From Natrinema marinum (GTDB lineage: Archaea; Halobacteriota; Halobacteria; Halobacteriales; Natrialbaceae), in NCBI RefSeq assembly GCF_024296685.1, contig NZ_CP100763.1:2852001-2916000 (forward strand): a DNA stretch of 64,000 nucleotides, read 5' to 3'. A program made the position numbers and the translations under genes. Positions 1-7,239 of the stretch are shown piece by piece. Positions within the stretch are counted from its first letter, which is position 1. Each line of letters begins with the position of its first letter. Below the pieces are notes generated by a model. It did no database searches and had not been told where the DNA came from. It saw only the letters and a list, made by a program, of their open reading frames with translations.

Positions 1-1
1 C

Positions 2-352
2 GGTGGCGCTCACGTCTCGATGGACGCGCTGGGCATCGCGACGACCAGCCAGAACTCCGTCTCGAGCCTCGACGCCCGCGGCCAGCACATCCAGGTCGGC
101 CTCACGACCCAGGACGAACAGGGGATGATCTCCCTCCCGTCCGACGCGATGGTGATGCAGGAGATCGAGTTCATCGGCTCGCTGGGGATGCCGCCGACCC
201 GCTACGACGAGATCTTCCGGATGGTCTCGACCGGGAAACTCCACCCCGAGAAGGTGGTCTCCGAGACGATCGCCCTCGAGGACGTCAGCGACAAACTCGA
301 GGCGATGACGGACTTCGAGACCGAAGGCATTCCGGTCATCGACACGTTCTGA
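2..352 (+). CDS. Zinc-type alcohol dehydrogenase, C-terminal part (5' end outside window)
   Basis: This is the last 116 codons of a medium-chain, zinc-dependent alcohol dehydrogenase-like oxidoreductase. The frame is open from base 2, so the gene begins before the window. The segment starts with GGAHVSMDALG, the end of the nucleotide-binding half in this family, and continues through the closing part of the catalytic fold (IEFIGSLGMPPTRYDEI, then a C-terminal helix). The family interconverts alcohols and aldehydes or ketones using NAD(P). The zinc and nucleotide-binding residues lie upstream and cannot be checked. A hairpin repeat begins two bases after the TGA stop. The family is clear; the substrate is not. 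Confidence 0.85.
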   Translation, partial: GGAHVSMDALGIATTSQNSVSSLDARGQHIQVGLTTQDEQGMISLPSDAMVMQEIEFIGSLGMPPTRYDEIFRMVSTGKLHPEKVVSETIALEDVSDKLEAMTDFETEGIPVIDTF

Positions 353-354
353 AC

Positions 355-545
355 CTAAATTTTGCTCTGTCGTTCGGAAGACGCTTCGCGTCTTCCGTGA
401 TGACGAGAGAGCGAAGCTCTCTCGAACCACGGGCGCGGCTTCGCCGCACCCTCGGCAAAATTTAGTACAAAAGCACTCCTCCCTCCGTTCGCTCGCGCTG
501 CTCGCTCACATCAGTCGTCGGCCCGCTCGCTCCCTACGGTCGCTC
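355..545 (-). repeat. Dispersed haloarchaeal hairpin repeat, copy R1 (reverse orientation)
   Basis: This block starts two bases after the dehydrogenase stop. CTAAATTTTGC (355-365) pairs perfectly with GCAAAATTTAG (455-465). Between them are three smaller hairpins, built on GGAAGACG/CGTCTTCC, GAGAGC/GCTCTC and GTGCGGC/GCCGCGC. Next come AAAAGCACTCCTCCC (469-483) and a 22-base block (511-532) that is the exact reverse complement of bases 32089-32110 and 47918-47939. All three copies keep the order 22-base block, GGAGGAG motif, outer stem. The position after a stop codon suggests a 3' end or terminator-like role, which is inference. Confidence 0.75.
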
Positions 546-589
546 ACGGCTGCTAACGGTGGACTCTCCGCCTGTGGTAAGTGCAAGTG

Positions 590-692
590 GCTGTACCGAG
601 CGCGCCGTCGGCGCGCTCGGCCTTTTTCATCAAAGTTTTTGCGCGGGGTTCGAGCGAGCGAAGCGAGCGAGGACCCCGCGTAAAAAGTTTGG
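590..692 (-). repeat. Hairpin downstream of the convergent DUF5789-like gene
   Basis: Read on the minus strand, this begins at the stop codon of the gene ending at 693. CCAAACTTTTTACGCGGGG pairs nearly perfectly with CCCCGCGCAAAAACTTTG around a CGCTCGCTTCGCTCGCTCG loop. A second hairpin follows (GAGCGCGCC/GGCGCGCTC, about 598-621). It faces R1, so both convergent genes in this interval end in a large hairpin. The architecture resembles R1, but the conserved 22-base block is absent. It is probably a related 3' element or terminator. Confidence 0.55.
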
Positions 693-980
693 TTAGAAGG
701 AAACGGCGTCGGGCGCGTACGGGCTGCCGACCGGGGTCGGGTCGCGGTCGCTGTAGCCGACGCGGCCGACGGCCTTGTCGCTGACGGCGGAGTAGACGGC
801 GAAGCGCGCGTCCTCCGGATTTTCGAAGGTCTCGGACTCGAGGCGGGCGAGTACATCGCCGACCGTTTCGCTTCCGTTGGGGAGCTCGAGGGTGCGGTCC
901 CCGTACTCCTCGATCAGTTCCTCGGTCGTCGCGGGGTACTCGTGGTCGTCGATGACCTCGCCGGTGCCATTGAGCAGCAT
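693..980 (-). CDS. Small acidic haloarchaeal protein, DUF5789-like
   Basis: This is a 95-residue soluble protein of unknown function. It begins MLLNGTGEVIDDHEYPATTE and contains LPNGSETVGDVLARL, with a conserved-looking tail VGRVGYSDRDPTPVGSPYAP. The composition is acidic, as expected for a haloarchaeal cytosolic protein. I recall this pattern as the DUF5789 family, which needs a profile search. In-frame ATGs exist upstream at 1016 and 1049, but the TATA-like ATAATTATAAAC (1003-1014) lies about 27 bases before the ATG at 980, which supports a leaderless transcript from 980. It is convergent with the dehydrogenase. Confidence 0.8.
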   Translation of the reverse strand: MLLNGTGEVIDDHEYPATTEELIEEYGDRTLELPNGSETVGDVLARLESETFENPEDARFAVYSAVSDKAVGRVGYSDRDPTPVGSPYAPDAVSF

Positions 981-1001
981 TACACCCGGTCCTCCGTGAA
1001 C

Positions 1002-1014
1002 GATAATTATAAAC
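1002..1014 (-). promoter_or_regulatory. TATA box for the DUF5789-like gene
   Basis: The plus-strand sequence GATAATTATAAAC reads as an archaeal TATA element on the minus strand. It is centred about 27 bases upstream of the ATG at 980, the spacing expected for leaderless haloarchaeal transcripts. It falls inside any longer version of the protein, which argues against the upstream starts. Confidence 0.6.
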
Positions 1015-1138
1015 ATTGTCCATCTATGTTTCCTAGTCACACTGTACACCTAAAGGTCCTAGTAGCACCCTAGAGATTTCGAAAACCGGGAGCAAGCGCG
1101 GAGAAACGCCTTTAGGAGCGGAACCGTTCGGATAGGGT

Positions 1139-1924
1139 ATGCCATACGCGGACTTACACGTCCACACGACGCGCTCGGACGGGAGCCTCGCGCTCGAGGC
1201 GGTGCCCGAGGTCGCGCGTCGCGACGGGGTCTCCGTCGTCGCGGTGACGGACCACGACCGGGTCCAGCCGTTCGACGGGCCGGTCGTCGAGCGCGACGGC
1301 GTGACGCTGCTCCACGGGATCGAACTGCGGGTCGGGACGGAGGGCGGCCAGCGGATCGATCTGCTGGGGTACGGCCTCGAGCCGAGCGCGGAGCTCGAGG
1401 CGATTCTCGAGAAGATTCAGGAGAACCGGATCGAGCGCGGGGGAGCGATCGTCGACTGCGTGGAATCGCGGCTGGGGATCGAGCTGGACGTGACGATCGA
1501 CGGCGGGTTCGGCCGGCCCCACATCGCGCGAGCGATCGAGGCCCATCCCGAGGCAGAGTACGACTATCAGGGCGCGTTTGACCACCTCATCGGCTCCGAC
1601 TGCCCGTGTTACGTGCCTCGAGAGGTCCCGTCGTTCGAGCGAGGCCACGGAGCGCTGACCGAGTCGTGCCGGCTCGTCTCGCTGGCTCATCCGCTGCGCT
1701 ACCGCGACCCCGAGAGCGCGCTCGCGCTGGCGGCCGACCTCGACGCCGTCGAACTGCGGTATCCCTACGGTCGCGAAGTCGACCGCGGACCGATCGAGCG
1801 AGCGATCGAACGTCACGACCTGCTCGCGACCGGCGGGAGCGACGCCCACGACGAGCGCCTCGGCGTCGACGGGCTCTCCCGAGGGGCCTACGAGCGACTC
1901 GACCTCCCGACGGGGGCTCCCTGA
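1139..1924 (+). CDS. PHP-domain metal-dependent phosphoesterase
   Basis: This 261-residue protein is probably a metal-dependent phosphoesterase of the PHP superfamily, in the group that includes 3',5'-nucleotide phosphatases and RNase AM. Metal ligand motifs are visible: DLHVHTTRSDGS at the N-terminus, VTDHDRV near residue 40, HGIELRV near residue 60, SLAHPLRYRD near 185 and GGSDAHDERLG near 235. This is a complete PHP metal site at the usual family length. A CCTTTAGG stretch about 26 bases upstream could serve as a weak TATA box. The substrate cannot be read from sequence. A second PHP protein lies at 23928-24683. Confidence 0.85.
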   Translation: MPYADLHVHTTRSDGSLALEAVPEVARRDGVSVVAVTDHDRVQPFDGPVVERDGVTLLHGIELRVGTEGGQRIDLLGYGLEPSAELEAILEKIQENRIERGGAIVDCVESRLGIELDVTIDGGFGRPHIARAIEAHPEAEYDYQGAFDHLIGSDCPCYVPREVPSFERGHGALTESCRLVSLAHPLRYRDPESALALAADLDAVELRYPYGREVDRGPIERAIERHDLLATGGSDAHDERLGVDGLSRGAYERLDLPTGAP

Positions 1925-1975
1925 ACGCTCGCCGATAGCGGAGGGTTCAATGCGTCGTGGTCCTTACGGCTGGGT

Positions 1976-2140
1976 ATGAACTGTCACTACTGTGACCGCG
2001 AGGCCGCCTTCGCTGCAGAGTCCGACGGGCTCAGAGTCGGCCTCTGTGAAGAACACTTCCGCGAGCGATTACAGGAGCTCGCCGAAGCTGACGGCCTCGA
2101 GAACCTAAAGGAGAAAGTCGACGTCGACCGCGCCGAGTAA
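1976..2140 (+). CDS. 54-residue zinc-finger-like protein
   Basis: This short gene encodes MNCHYCDREAAFAAESDGLR and ends in DVDRAE. The CHYC pair near the start plus LCEEHF near residue 30 gives Cys, Cys, Cys and His residues suited to binding one zinc ion. The acidic C-terminus and G/C-rich third positions match real genes nearby. It resembles the small zinc-binding proteins common in haloarchaea (I recall DUF6757, unverified). Its role is unknown. It converges on the ferredoxin gene with two bases between the stop codons. Confidence 0.75.
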   Translation: MNCHYCDREAAFAAESDGLRVGLCEEHFRERLQELAEADGLENLKEKVDVDRAE

Positions 2141-2142
2141 TT

Positions 2143-2736
<594 letters not shown>

Positions 2737-3525
2737 TCAGCGATCCTCGTCCCCGTTGGAGAGACGGGTATCGAGTAGTTCGCGGATCCAGACGGCGAAG
2801 CCGTGATCGCGGCCGTAGGTCCAGACTGCCATCTCGTCGACCACGTCCGGCAGGTCGCTCTCTTTGATGCCGGCCGCGACGATCCCTCGCTGATCGATCA
2901 TCACTAACTGCGCCGGCCACTCGTCGTAAACGTCGTTCGTCGTCTCGAGGTCCGAGGCGAGCGTGACGGTCGCACTCGGAACAGAGTCGACGAACTCCGC
3001 GCGGTCGTCGTCGGTCGGCACTTCGACGAAGACGTCGACGCCGCGGTCGGCGGCGGACTCGAGCGCCGCGAGAATGTCGCGGTCCGAGACCTCGGTCGCC
3101 GGAACGAGATAGTGGACCGTCTCCTCGGCTTCCTCGAGGAAGCGGACGATGCGCTCGGGGACGTGTTCGCGCTGGTTGATCGCCCACATCCCTTCGTCGT
3201 CCGGCGAGTCCGGTTCCTCGAGCTGGCCGAGGGCGTTTTCGGCGGCGTTGATCCGGGAGTCGTAGTCCTCGCGGATCCGTCGACAGGCCGTCTCGACCGG
3301 GACGGCCTTGTGCTCGCGGGGCTCGGTCTCCTGGACGCTGACCAGCCCCTTGCGGTCGAGTCGCTCGATGGTGTCGTACACCCGCGAGCGAGGGATGTCC
3401 GCGACCTGGCTGATCTCCTTGGCCGTCCCCTTCGAAATGCGCGTGAGCGCCACGAAGCAACGGGCCTCGTACTCGGTCAGGCCCAACTCCTCGAGCGCAC
3501 CGACGGCTTCCTCGGCGTCGGACAT
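2737..3525 (-). CDS. TrmB-family transcriptional regulator
   Basis: This 262-residue regulator has an N-terminal winged-helix domain (about 5-70: LEELGLTEYEARCFVAL, then IPRSRVYDTIERLDRKGLV) typical of the TrmB family. The C-terminal half contains a PLD-like or TrmB sensor region (VHYLVPATEV, DRGVDVFVEVPTDD, then QLVMIDQRGIVAAG). The family senses sugars or other metabolites and controls transcription of metabolic genes. The start at 3525 begins at the conserved domain; a frame extending to 3660 runs through part of the left 38-bp repeat and is rejected. Its ligand and targets are unknown. Confidence 0.85.
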   Translation of the reverse strand: MSDAEEAVGALEELGLTEYEARCFVALTRISKGTAKEISQVADIPRSRVYDTIERLDRKGLVSVQETEPREHKAVPVETACRRIREDYDSRINAAENALGQLEEPDSPDDEGMWAINQREHVPERIVRFLEEAEETVHYLVPATEVSDRDILAALESAADRGVDVFVEVPTDDDRAEFVDSVPSATVTLASDLETTNDVYDEWPAQLVMIDQRGIVAAGIKESDLPDVVDEMAVWTYGRDHGFAVWIRELLDTRLSNGDEDR

Positions 3526-3617
3526 AGCGAATATATGACTAATCTTCGAGGAAAGGGCGCTGCCTTCCCGCGCCACGCCATTATAAGTGGAGTGTCGTCG
3601 ATCGTCAGCTATTCGAA

Positions 3618-3655
3618 CGGCCGAAACGACGTTCCGCCGCAGGGACAGCCGTCGG
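3618..3655 (-). repeat. Left 38-bp direct repeat (attL-like)
   Basis: This is identical to 5224-5261 over 38 bases. Read on the minus strand it encodes the end of the zinc-finger protein, DGCPCGGTSFRP, followed by F-E-stop instead of L-G-stop. Sequence to the right of this copy (3656 onward) does not match the intact gene, so homology ends at the repeat boundary. Confidence 0.8.
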
Positions 3656-3825
3656 TACACCTGATTACCCCGCTACAATCCAGGAGCCATATTGCGGCTT
3701 CAATAGTCAAAAAGAAAACATCACGGATGCCGAGAACGTCGGAAAAGTGTCACCGACGGACAGAGAACGGTCCGTAGGATCACAAATGAATCTTTCAGGG
3801 GCGTTTGGATGGACAAGCCTAGTGT

Positions 3826-4017
3826 CTATCTCCGTAAACTATCGGCTGATACGTTCAGTGCGACTACGATGCTCAGGAGAAATCCGACATAGACTCCTAC
3901 GAAGGCTGTCGAACGATATAGTTGCGCATTTCGTCCGGATGTGCCAAGTATGACCACAGACAATTGAAATGATAATAAACATAGTAGCAGTATTATTAAT
4001 CTATCTTCTCGACCCAT
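3826..4017 (-). CDS. 63-residue two-helix membrane protein, partner of the Tat-exported protein (locus A)
   Basis: This small protein has two hydrophobic segments, about residues 8-26 (LIILLLCLLSFQLSVVILG) and 37-55 (TAFVGVYVGFLLSIVVALN), joined by a polar turn (TSGRNAQLYR). It has basic residues at both ends. No known family is recognised. It begins eight bases after the stop of the exported-protein gene and could be co-transcribed with it. A TATA-like ACATAAAAC just upstream could also give it its own start. A gene of the same size and topology sits in the same relative position at 59305-59493. The sequences of the two small proteins are not obviously alike. An immunity, anchoring or export role is speculation. 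Confidence 0.65.
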   Translation of the reverse strand: MGREDRLIILLLCLLSFQLSVVILGTSGRNAQLYRSTAFVGVYVGFLLSIVVALNVSADSLRR

Positions 4018-4025
4018 TTTCCTAT

Positions 4026-4850
4026 CTATAGTTTTATGTATCTGTCACTTGGATCTTTCGGAATGGTCCATTTGTCGTTCCTTCCCAGTGGTAAAGTCAG
4101 ACCAATTCCAATTCCGTTCTTTGCACCGGTGAATGAGACTCCGTTCTGACCCAGTCCGAAAGTCCAGGTATGCGTATACTTTCCTCCAATAGTTGCTTCA
4201 GAATTTCTTTCCTTCGTTAATTCTACCTCTAGACTACCACGCATCTTGGTATCTCCTCTTGTTACACTATCGGCTTCACCATCCCCCACGCGTGCGCCAA
4301 TTGCGTTAGTCGGTGCATCAAACAAAGGTCGGTTCTGTATCGATGCAGTTGCCGAGTTTGTAGTTCCATCGCCAAACTCGTTTAGAACTATTAATGTAGG
4401 AGAATCCGGCTCAAAGCTCCATGTGCTATCCTCCCATCCTATCATTGCACCGTCCCATGGAATCGCTGCGTCTACGTCGTTAGACCGCCCATCAAGAGTC
4501 CAAGCAAGAGTGGCATGGTATAGATTATCCGATACATTCCACGCGGTAAATGTGGCGCGTGCTTCATCTCGAATCCAGACATCACTTGTCGATACTCCAC
4601 CCTTGCCATGATAACCCTCGAATGCTGATTTGTATACGTCTGACGTAGAAGCGTAGTTAATACTGTGCTTCTCGAGGAGGGAGTGAGCTACTTCCTCTTT
4701 TCCGTTTCTTAGTAGTTCTTGAACTCGTTTGTCAATCCCTATTTCCCGCGCTGCAGGAGTTGGGTCGTTCTGAGTTGCGCCTGCTGGGATAACGCTGAAT
4801 CCCGTAATTGATGCAAGTGATGCAACCGTCTGGCGTCGTGAGATCCTCAT
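4026..4850 (-). CDS. Tat-exported protein of unknown function (locus A)
   Basis: This is a 274-residue precursor. The N-terminus, MRISRRQTVASLASITGFSV followed by IPAGATQ, is a twin-arginine signal with a hydrophobic stretch and an A-x-A-like site. A helical segment follows (VQELLRNGKEEVAHSLLEKH), then a region likely rich in beta strands ending in KYTHTW, GAKNGIGIGL and IPKDPSD. The protein at 58447 shares this helix pattern, a central D(G)A-x-(I/V)G-x4-W stretch, YTHT(W/F), G-x-KNG-(I/L)G and P-x-DP-x-D, so the two are homologous. There is no cysteine in the mature part. Codon use is A/T-rich, unlike neighbours, suggesting transfer. The function is unknown; a halocin-like secreted effector is a hypothesis only. 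Confidence 0.75.
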   Translation of the reverse strand: MRISRRQTVASLASITGFSVIPAGATQNDPTPAAREIGIDKRVQELLRNGKEEVAHSLLEKHSINYASTSDVYKSAFEGYHGKGGVSTSDVWIRDEARATFTAWNVSDNLYHATLAWTLDGRSNDVDAAIPWDGAMIGWEDSTWSFEPDSPTLIVLNEFGDGTTNSATASIQNRPLFDAPTNAIGARVGDGEADSVTRGDTKMRGSLEVELTKERNSEATIGGKYTHTWTFGLGQNGVSFTGAKNGIGIGLTLPLGRNDKWTIPKDPSDRYIKL

Positions 4851-4854
4851 TGAG

Positions 4855-4880
4855 ACCTATTATTAGGTATCTTCTTATAA
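4855..4880 (-). promoter_or_regulatory. TATA box and operator-like palindrome of the locus A exported-protein gene
   Basis: On the minus strand the TATA element TTTATAAG (about 4873-4880) lies 26 bases before the ATG at 4850, predicting a leaderless transcript. Between it and the start codon is the palindrome ACCTA-TTAT-TAGGT (4855-4868). A protein bound there would block transcription, so it may be an operator. No regulator gene lies in the island. Confidence 0.5.
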
Positions 4881-4884
4881 ATAT

Positions 4885-5214
4885 TTAACTATTTTATATA
4901 TTGTATGCTAATATAAGATGTCTGAATTAATATAGCAATATAACTATGAGACCGTTCACTACAGAATTAATAAATTCCATGGCGAGGGGAATAGCGTCAT
5001 AACCGCTATAAGCAGTGTGAATATTCCTCCTAAGCACACACTGATAATCACACCTCTGATCTCATTGAGGGAACGTACTTACAGTTAAATAGCAACAGAC
5101 GGACACACCTCGGTCTGCGATTTCAACAGCTAATTAAGAGGCGCTGCGATCACTTCCTTGGAGTCAAACAGAGCAATCGGTGTCCTCTCATGTCGTAGTA
5201 TTAACTTCTGCTGG
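4885..5214. other. Gene-less AT-rich end of the island
   Basis: About 330 bases upstream of the exported-protein gene contain no supportable reading frame. The DNA is rich in A and T (for example ATTTTATATATTGTATGCTA near 4891). The composition contrast with the zinc-finger gene to its right is sharp and fits the right edge of acquired DNA. Confidence 0.5.
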
Positions 5215-5364
5215 CTAGCCGAGCGGCCGAAACGACGTTCCGCCGCAGGGACAGCCGTCGGCACTTCCAATCGGCCGAATCTCGTCCGACGAGAACCAGA
5301 CCGCCAGCGCTCTGCCGCAGTCCGTACACCGCGCCGCGCCCTTCCGCCGTGACTGTGCTGCCAT
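5215..5364 (-). CDS. 49-residue zinc-finger protein; its 3' end is duplicated at 3618
   Basis: This short protein, MAAQSRRKGAARCTDCGRAL to the end GGTSFRPLG, has a CTDC pair and a CPC pair suited to one zinc ion. It belongs by pattern to the many small zinc-finger proteins of haloarchaea. The start at 5364 is favoured by CTTATGAG about 25 bases upstream (leaderless). Its last 12 codons lie in the 38-bp direct repeat that borders the AT-rich island, so this gene appears to be the reconstituted target gene if the island was integrated. The cellular role is unknown. Confidence 0.7.
   Translation of the reverse strand: MAAQSRRKGAARCTDCGRALAVWFSSDEIRPIGSADGCPCGGTSFRPLG
5224..5261 (-). repeat. Right 38-bp direct repeat (attR-like, inside the zinc-finger gene)
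   Basis: This matches 3618-3655 perfectly. It covers the coding region DGCPCGGTSFRP of the zinc-finger gene, leaving that gene with a complete reading frame. The neighbouring codons differ (L-G-stop here, F-E-stop in the left copy). Confidence 0.8.
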
Positions 5365-5568
5365 GAAATTCCGTTTCCCGCCAGGACTCATAAGCCGGTC
5401 GTGAGTGAGCACGGAGTAGACTGGCGTGTACTCCAGCCGTAACAACGGGGTCCTGCTTCCAACCGGGCAGCGAACGGTCGCGAGAACCTGTTTGCAGACG
5501 AGAACGAAAGAAGGGGCCCTCCGCGATGCAAAAGCGTATGGGTGCGAGTACGAACGATGTGAGTAGCC

Positions 5569-7194
5569 ATGGTACTCGAGACCGAATCACGCACAGACGT
5601 CCTCGCGGCGACGAGCGTCTCCGCGGATCGGCTCGCGACGCTGGCCGATCGGGTCGACGCCGACGGCACCGACACGATCGACGTACGAGCGCCGGCGACG
5701 GACGCCGAGATCGGAGAGATTCCCGACTGCGCCGGGTCCGACGTCGAACGGGCTGTCGACCGCGCTCGAGCAGCCCAGTCGACGTGGACCGAGACGTCGA
5801 TCGACGAGCGACGCGAGATCCTCGATCGGTTCGGCGATCTCGTGCTGCAACATCGGGCGGAACTGCTCGACATTCTCCAACTCGAGACGGGGAAATCCCG
5901 TCGCCACGCCGTCGAGGAGGTCCTCGACGTCGCGATGACCTGCTCGTACTACGCCGACCGCGGCGACGCGGCGCTCGGGGAGGATCGACGGCGGGGCGTC
6001 TTCCCGCACGCGACGACGGCCCGCGTGACCTACGAGCCCGTCGGCGTCGTCGTCGCGATCTCACCGTGGAACTACCCGCTCACGCTCTCGCTGACCGACG
6101 TGCTCCCCGCGCTGATCGCGGGTAATACGGTCGTCCTCAAACCCGACGAGAAGACGCCGTACACCGCGCTCGCGCTGGCGGACCTGCTCGAGCGCGCGGG
6201 GCTTCCCGAGGGCTGTTTCGAGATCGTCACCGGCCGCGGCGCGACCGTCGGGCCGGCGCTAATCGACCGCGTCGACTACGTCTCCTTTACCGGCAGTACC
6301 GAGACGGGCCAGCTCGTCGCCGAACAGGCGGGCCGGAACCTGATCGGCTGCTCGCTCGAACTCGGCGGCAAGAACCCGCTGATCGTCCTCGATGACGCCG
6401 ATATCGAGGAGGCCGCTCGCGGCGCGGTCCAGGCCTGTTTCGCGAACGCCGGTCAGTTGTGTCTCGCCGCCGAGCGGATCTACGTCGCCGACGCGATCGC
6501 CGACGAGTTCGTCGAGGCGTTCGTCGCGGCGACGGAGGAGCTCACGCTCGGGACCGGCTTCGACTTCGCGGACGACGTGGGCTCGCTGATCGACGGCGAC
6601 CAACTCGAGCGCGTCGAGCGCCACGTCGAGGACGCTCGCGAGCGGGGCGCGACGGTGCTGACCGGCGGCGAGCGCCGGCCCGACGCGGGGCCGTTTTGCT
6701 ACGAGCCGACGATCCTGACGGACCTCGAGCCCGAGGCGACGGCCGCCTGCGAAGAGACCTTTGGCCCGGTCGTCGCGGTCGAGTCGGTCCCGACCGTCGC
6801 GACGGCGATTCGGAAGGCCAACGACTCCGAGTACGGCCTGAACGCGAGCGTCTGGACCGGAAACCCAAAACGCGGCGTCGCCGTCGCCCGCGAGATCGAC
6901 TGCGGCACCGTCTGCGTCAACGACGCCTACATCTCCGGCTGGGCGGCCGTCGACGCGCCGATGGGCGGCTTCGGCGACTCCGGGCTCGGCCGCCGCCACG
7001 GCCCCGAGGGGATCGAGCGCTACCTCGAGCCCAGAACGATCGCGACCTCCCGGATCGGCCCGCTAGACGCCCCACCGAGCGTGCCGACCGCGTGGTACGC
7101 CCGCGGCATGTTCGCGCTGACGCGGCTGCAACACCGGTTGCCGACCGTCTCGAGCGTCAAGCGCCGGCTCCGGGAGGCTGCGTCCGGCGACTGA
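5569..7194 (+). CDS. NAD(P)-dependent aldehyde dehydrogenase, succinate-semialdehyde type
   Basis: This 541-residue enzyme oxidises an aldehyde to a carboxylic acid with NAD(P). Family landmarks are SPWNYP (165-170), KPDEKTP (191-197), FTGSTETG (240-247), the general base Glu264 in LELGGKNP, nucleophile Cys298 in GQLCLA, and EETFGPVV. The overall match resembles GabD2-like succinate-semialdehyde dehydrogenases, but substrate assignment is inference. The C-terminus carries about 40 extra residues after RYLEPRTIATSR, a basic tail ending LRRLREAASGD-like (SVKRRLREAASGD). The ATG at 5569 precedes a short acidic N-terminal extension. It is followed 45 bases later by hemB in the same direction. Confidence 0.88.
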   Translation: MVLETESRTDVLAATSVSADRLATLADRVDADGTDTIDVRAPATDAEIGEIPDCAGSDVERAVDRARAAQSTWTETSIDERREILDRFGDLVLQHRAELLDILQLETGKSRRHAVEEVLDVAMTCSYYADRGDAALGEDRRRGVFPHATTARVTYEPVGVVVAISPWNYPLTLSLTDVLPALIAGNTVVLKPDEKTPYTALALADLLERAGLPEGCFEIVTGRGATVGPALIDRVDYVSFTGSTETGQLVAEQAGRNLIGCSLELGGKNPLIVLDDADIEEAARGAVQACFANAGQLCLAAERIYVADAIADEFVEAFVAATEELTLGTGFDFADDVGSLIDGDQLERVERHVEDARERGATVLTGGERRPDAGPFCYEPTILTDLEPEATAACEETFGPVVAVESVPTVATAIRKANDSEYGLNASVWTGNPKRGVAVAREIDCGTVCVNDAYISGWAAVDAPMGGFGDSGLGRRHGPEGIERYLEPRTIATSRIGPLDAPPSVPTAWYARGMFALTRLQHRLPTVSSVKRRLREAASGD

Positions 7195-7239
7195 ATCCGC
7201 GAACGAGGCGCTTTTGCGGCTCCCCTCGAATACCCGCGT

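Larger units (their letters stand above)
3618..5261. mobile_element. AT-rich island bounded by 38-bp direct repeats
   Basis: A perfect 38-base direct repeat occurs at 3618-3655 and 5224-5261. The right copy is the coding 3' end of the small zinc-finger gene at 5215-5364; the left copy is an orphan of that gene end and runs into its own in-frame TAG. The DNA between the repeats is markedly richer in A and T than its neighbours and carries two genes, one for a Tat-exported protein and one for a small membrane protein. Duplication of a gene 3' end around foreign DNA is what site-specific integration produces. No integrase is present, so the element would have been mobilised in trans or is decayed. 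A truncated tandem duplicate of the zinc-finger gene is the alternative. Confidence 0.6.

Noticed and set aside
1154-1849. Long minus-strand frame opposite the PHP gene (and similar frames opposite most genes)
   Set aside because: High-GC haloarchaeal genes create long antisense open frames; products are arginine-rich and lack motifs.
3529-3660. Longer start of the TrmB regulator
   Set aside because: The extension reads through the left 38-bp repeat in a different frame from the zinc-finger end and has no regulator similarity.
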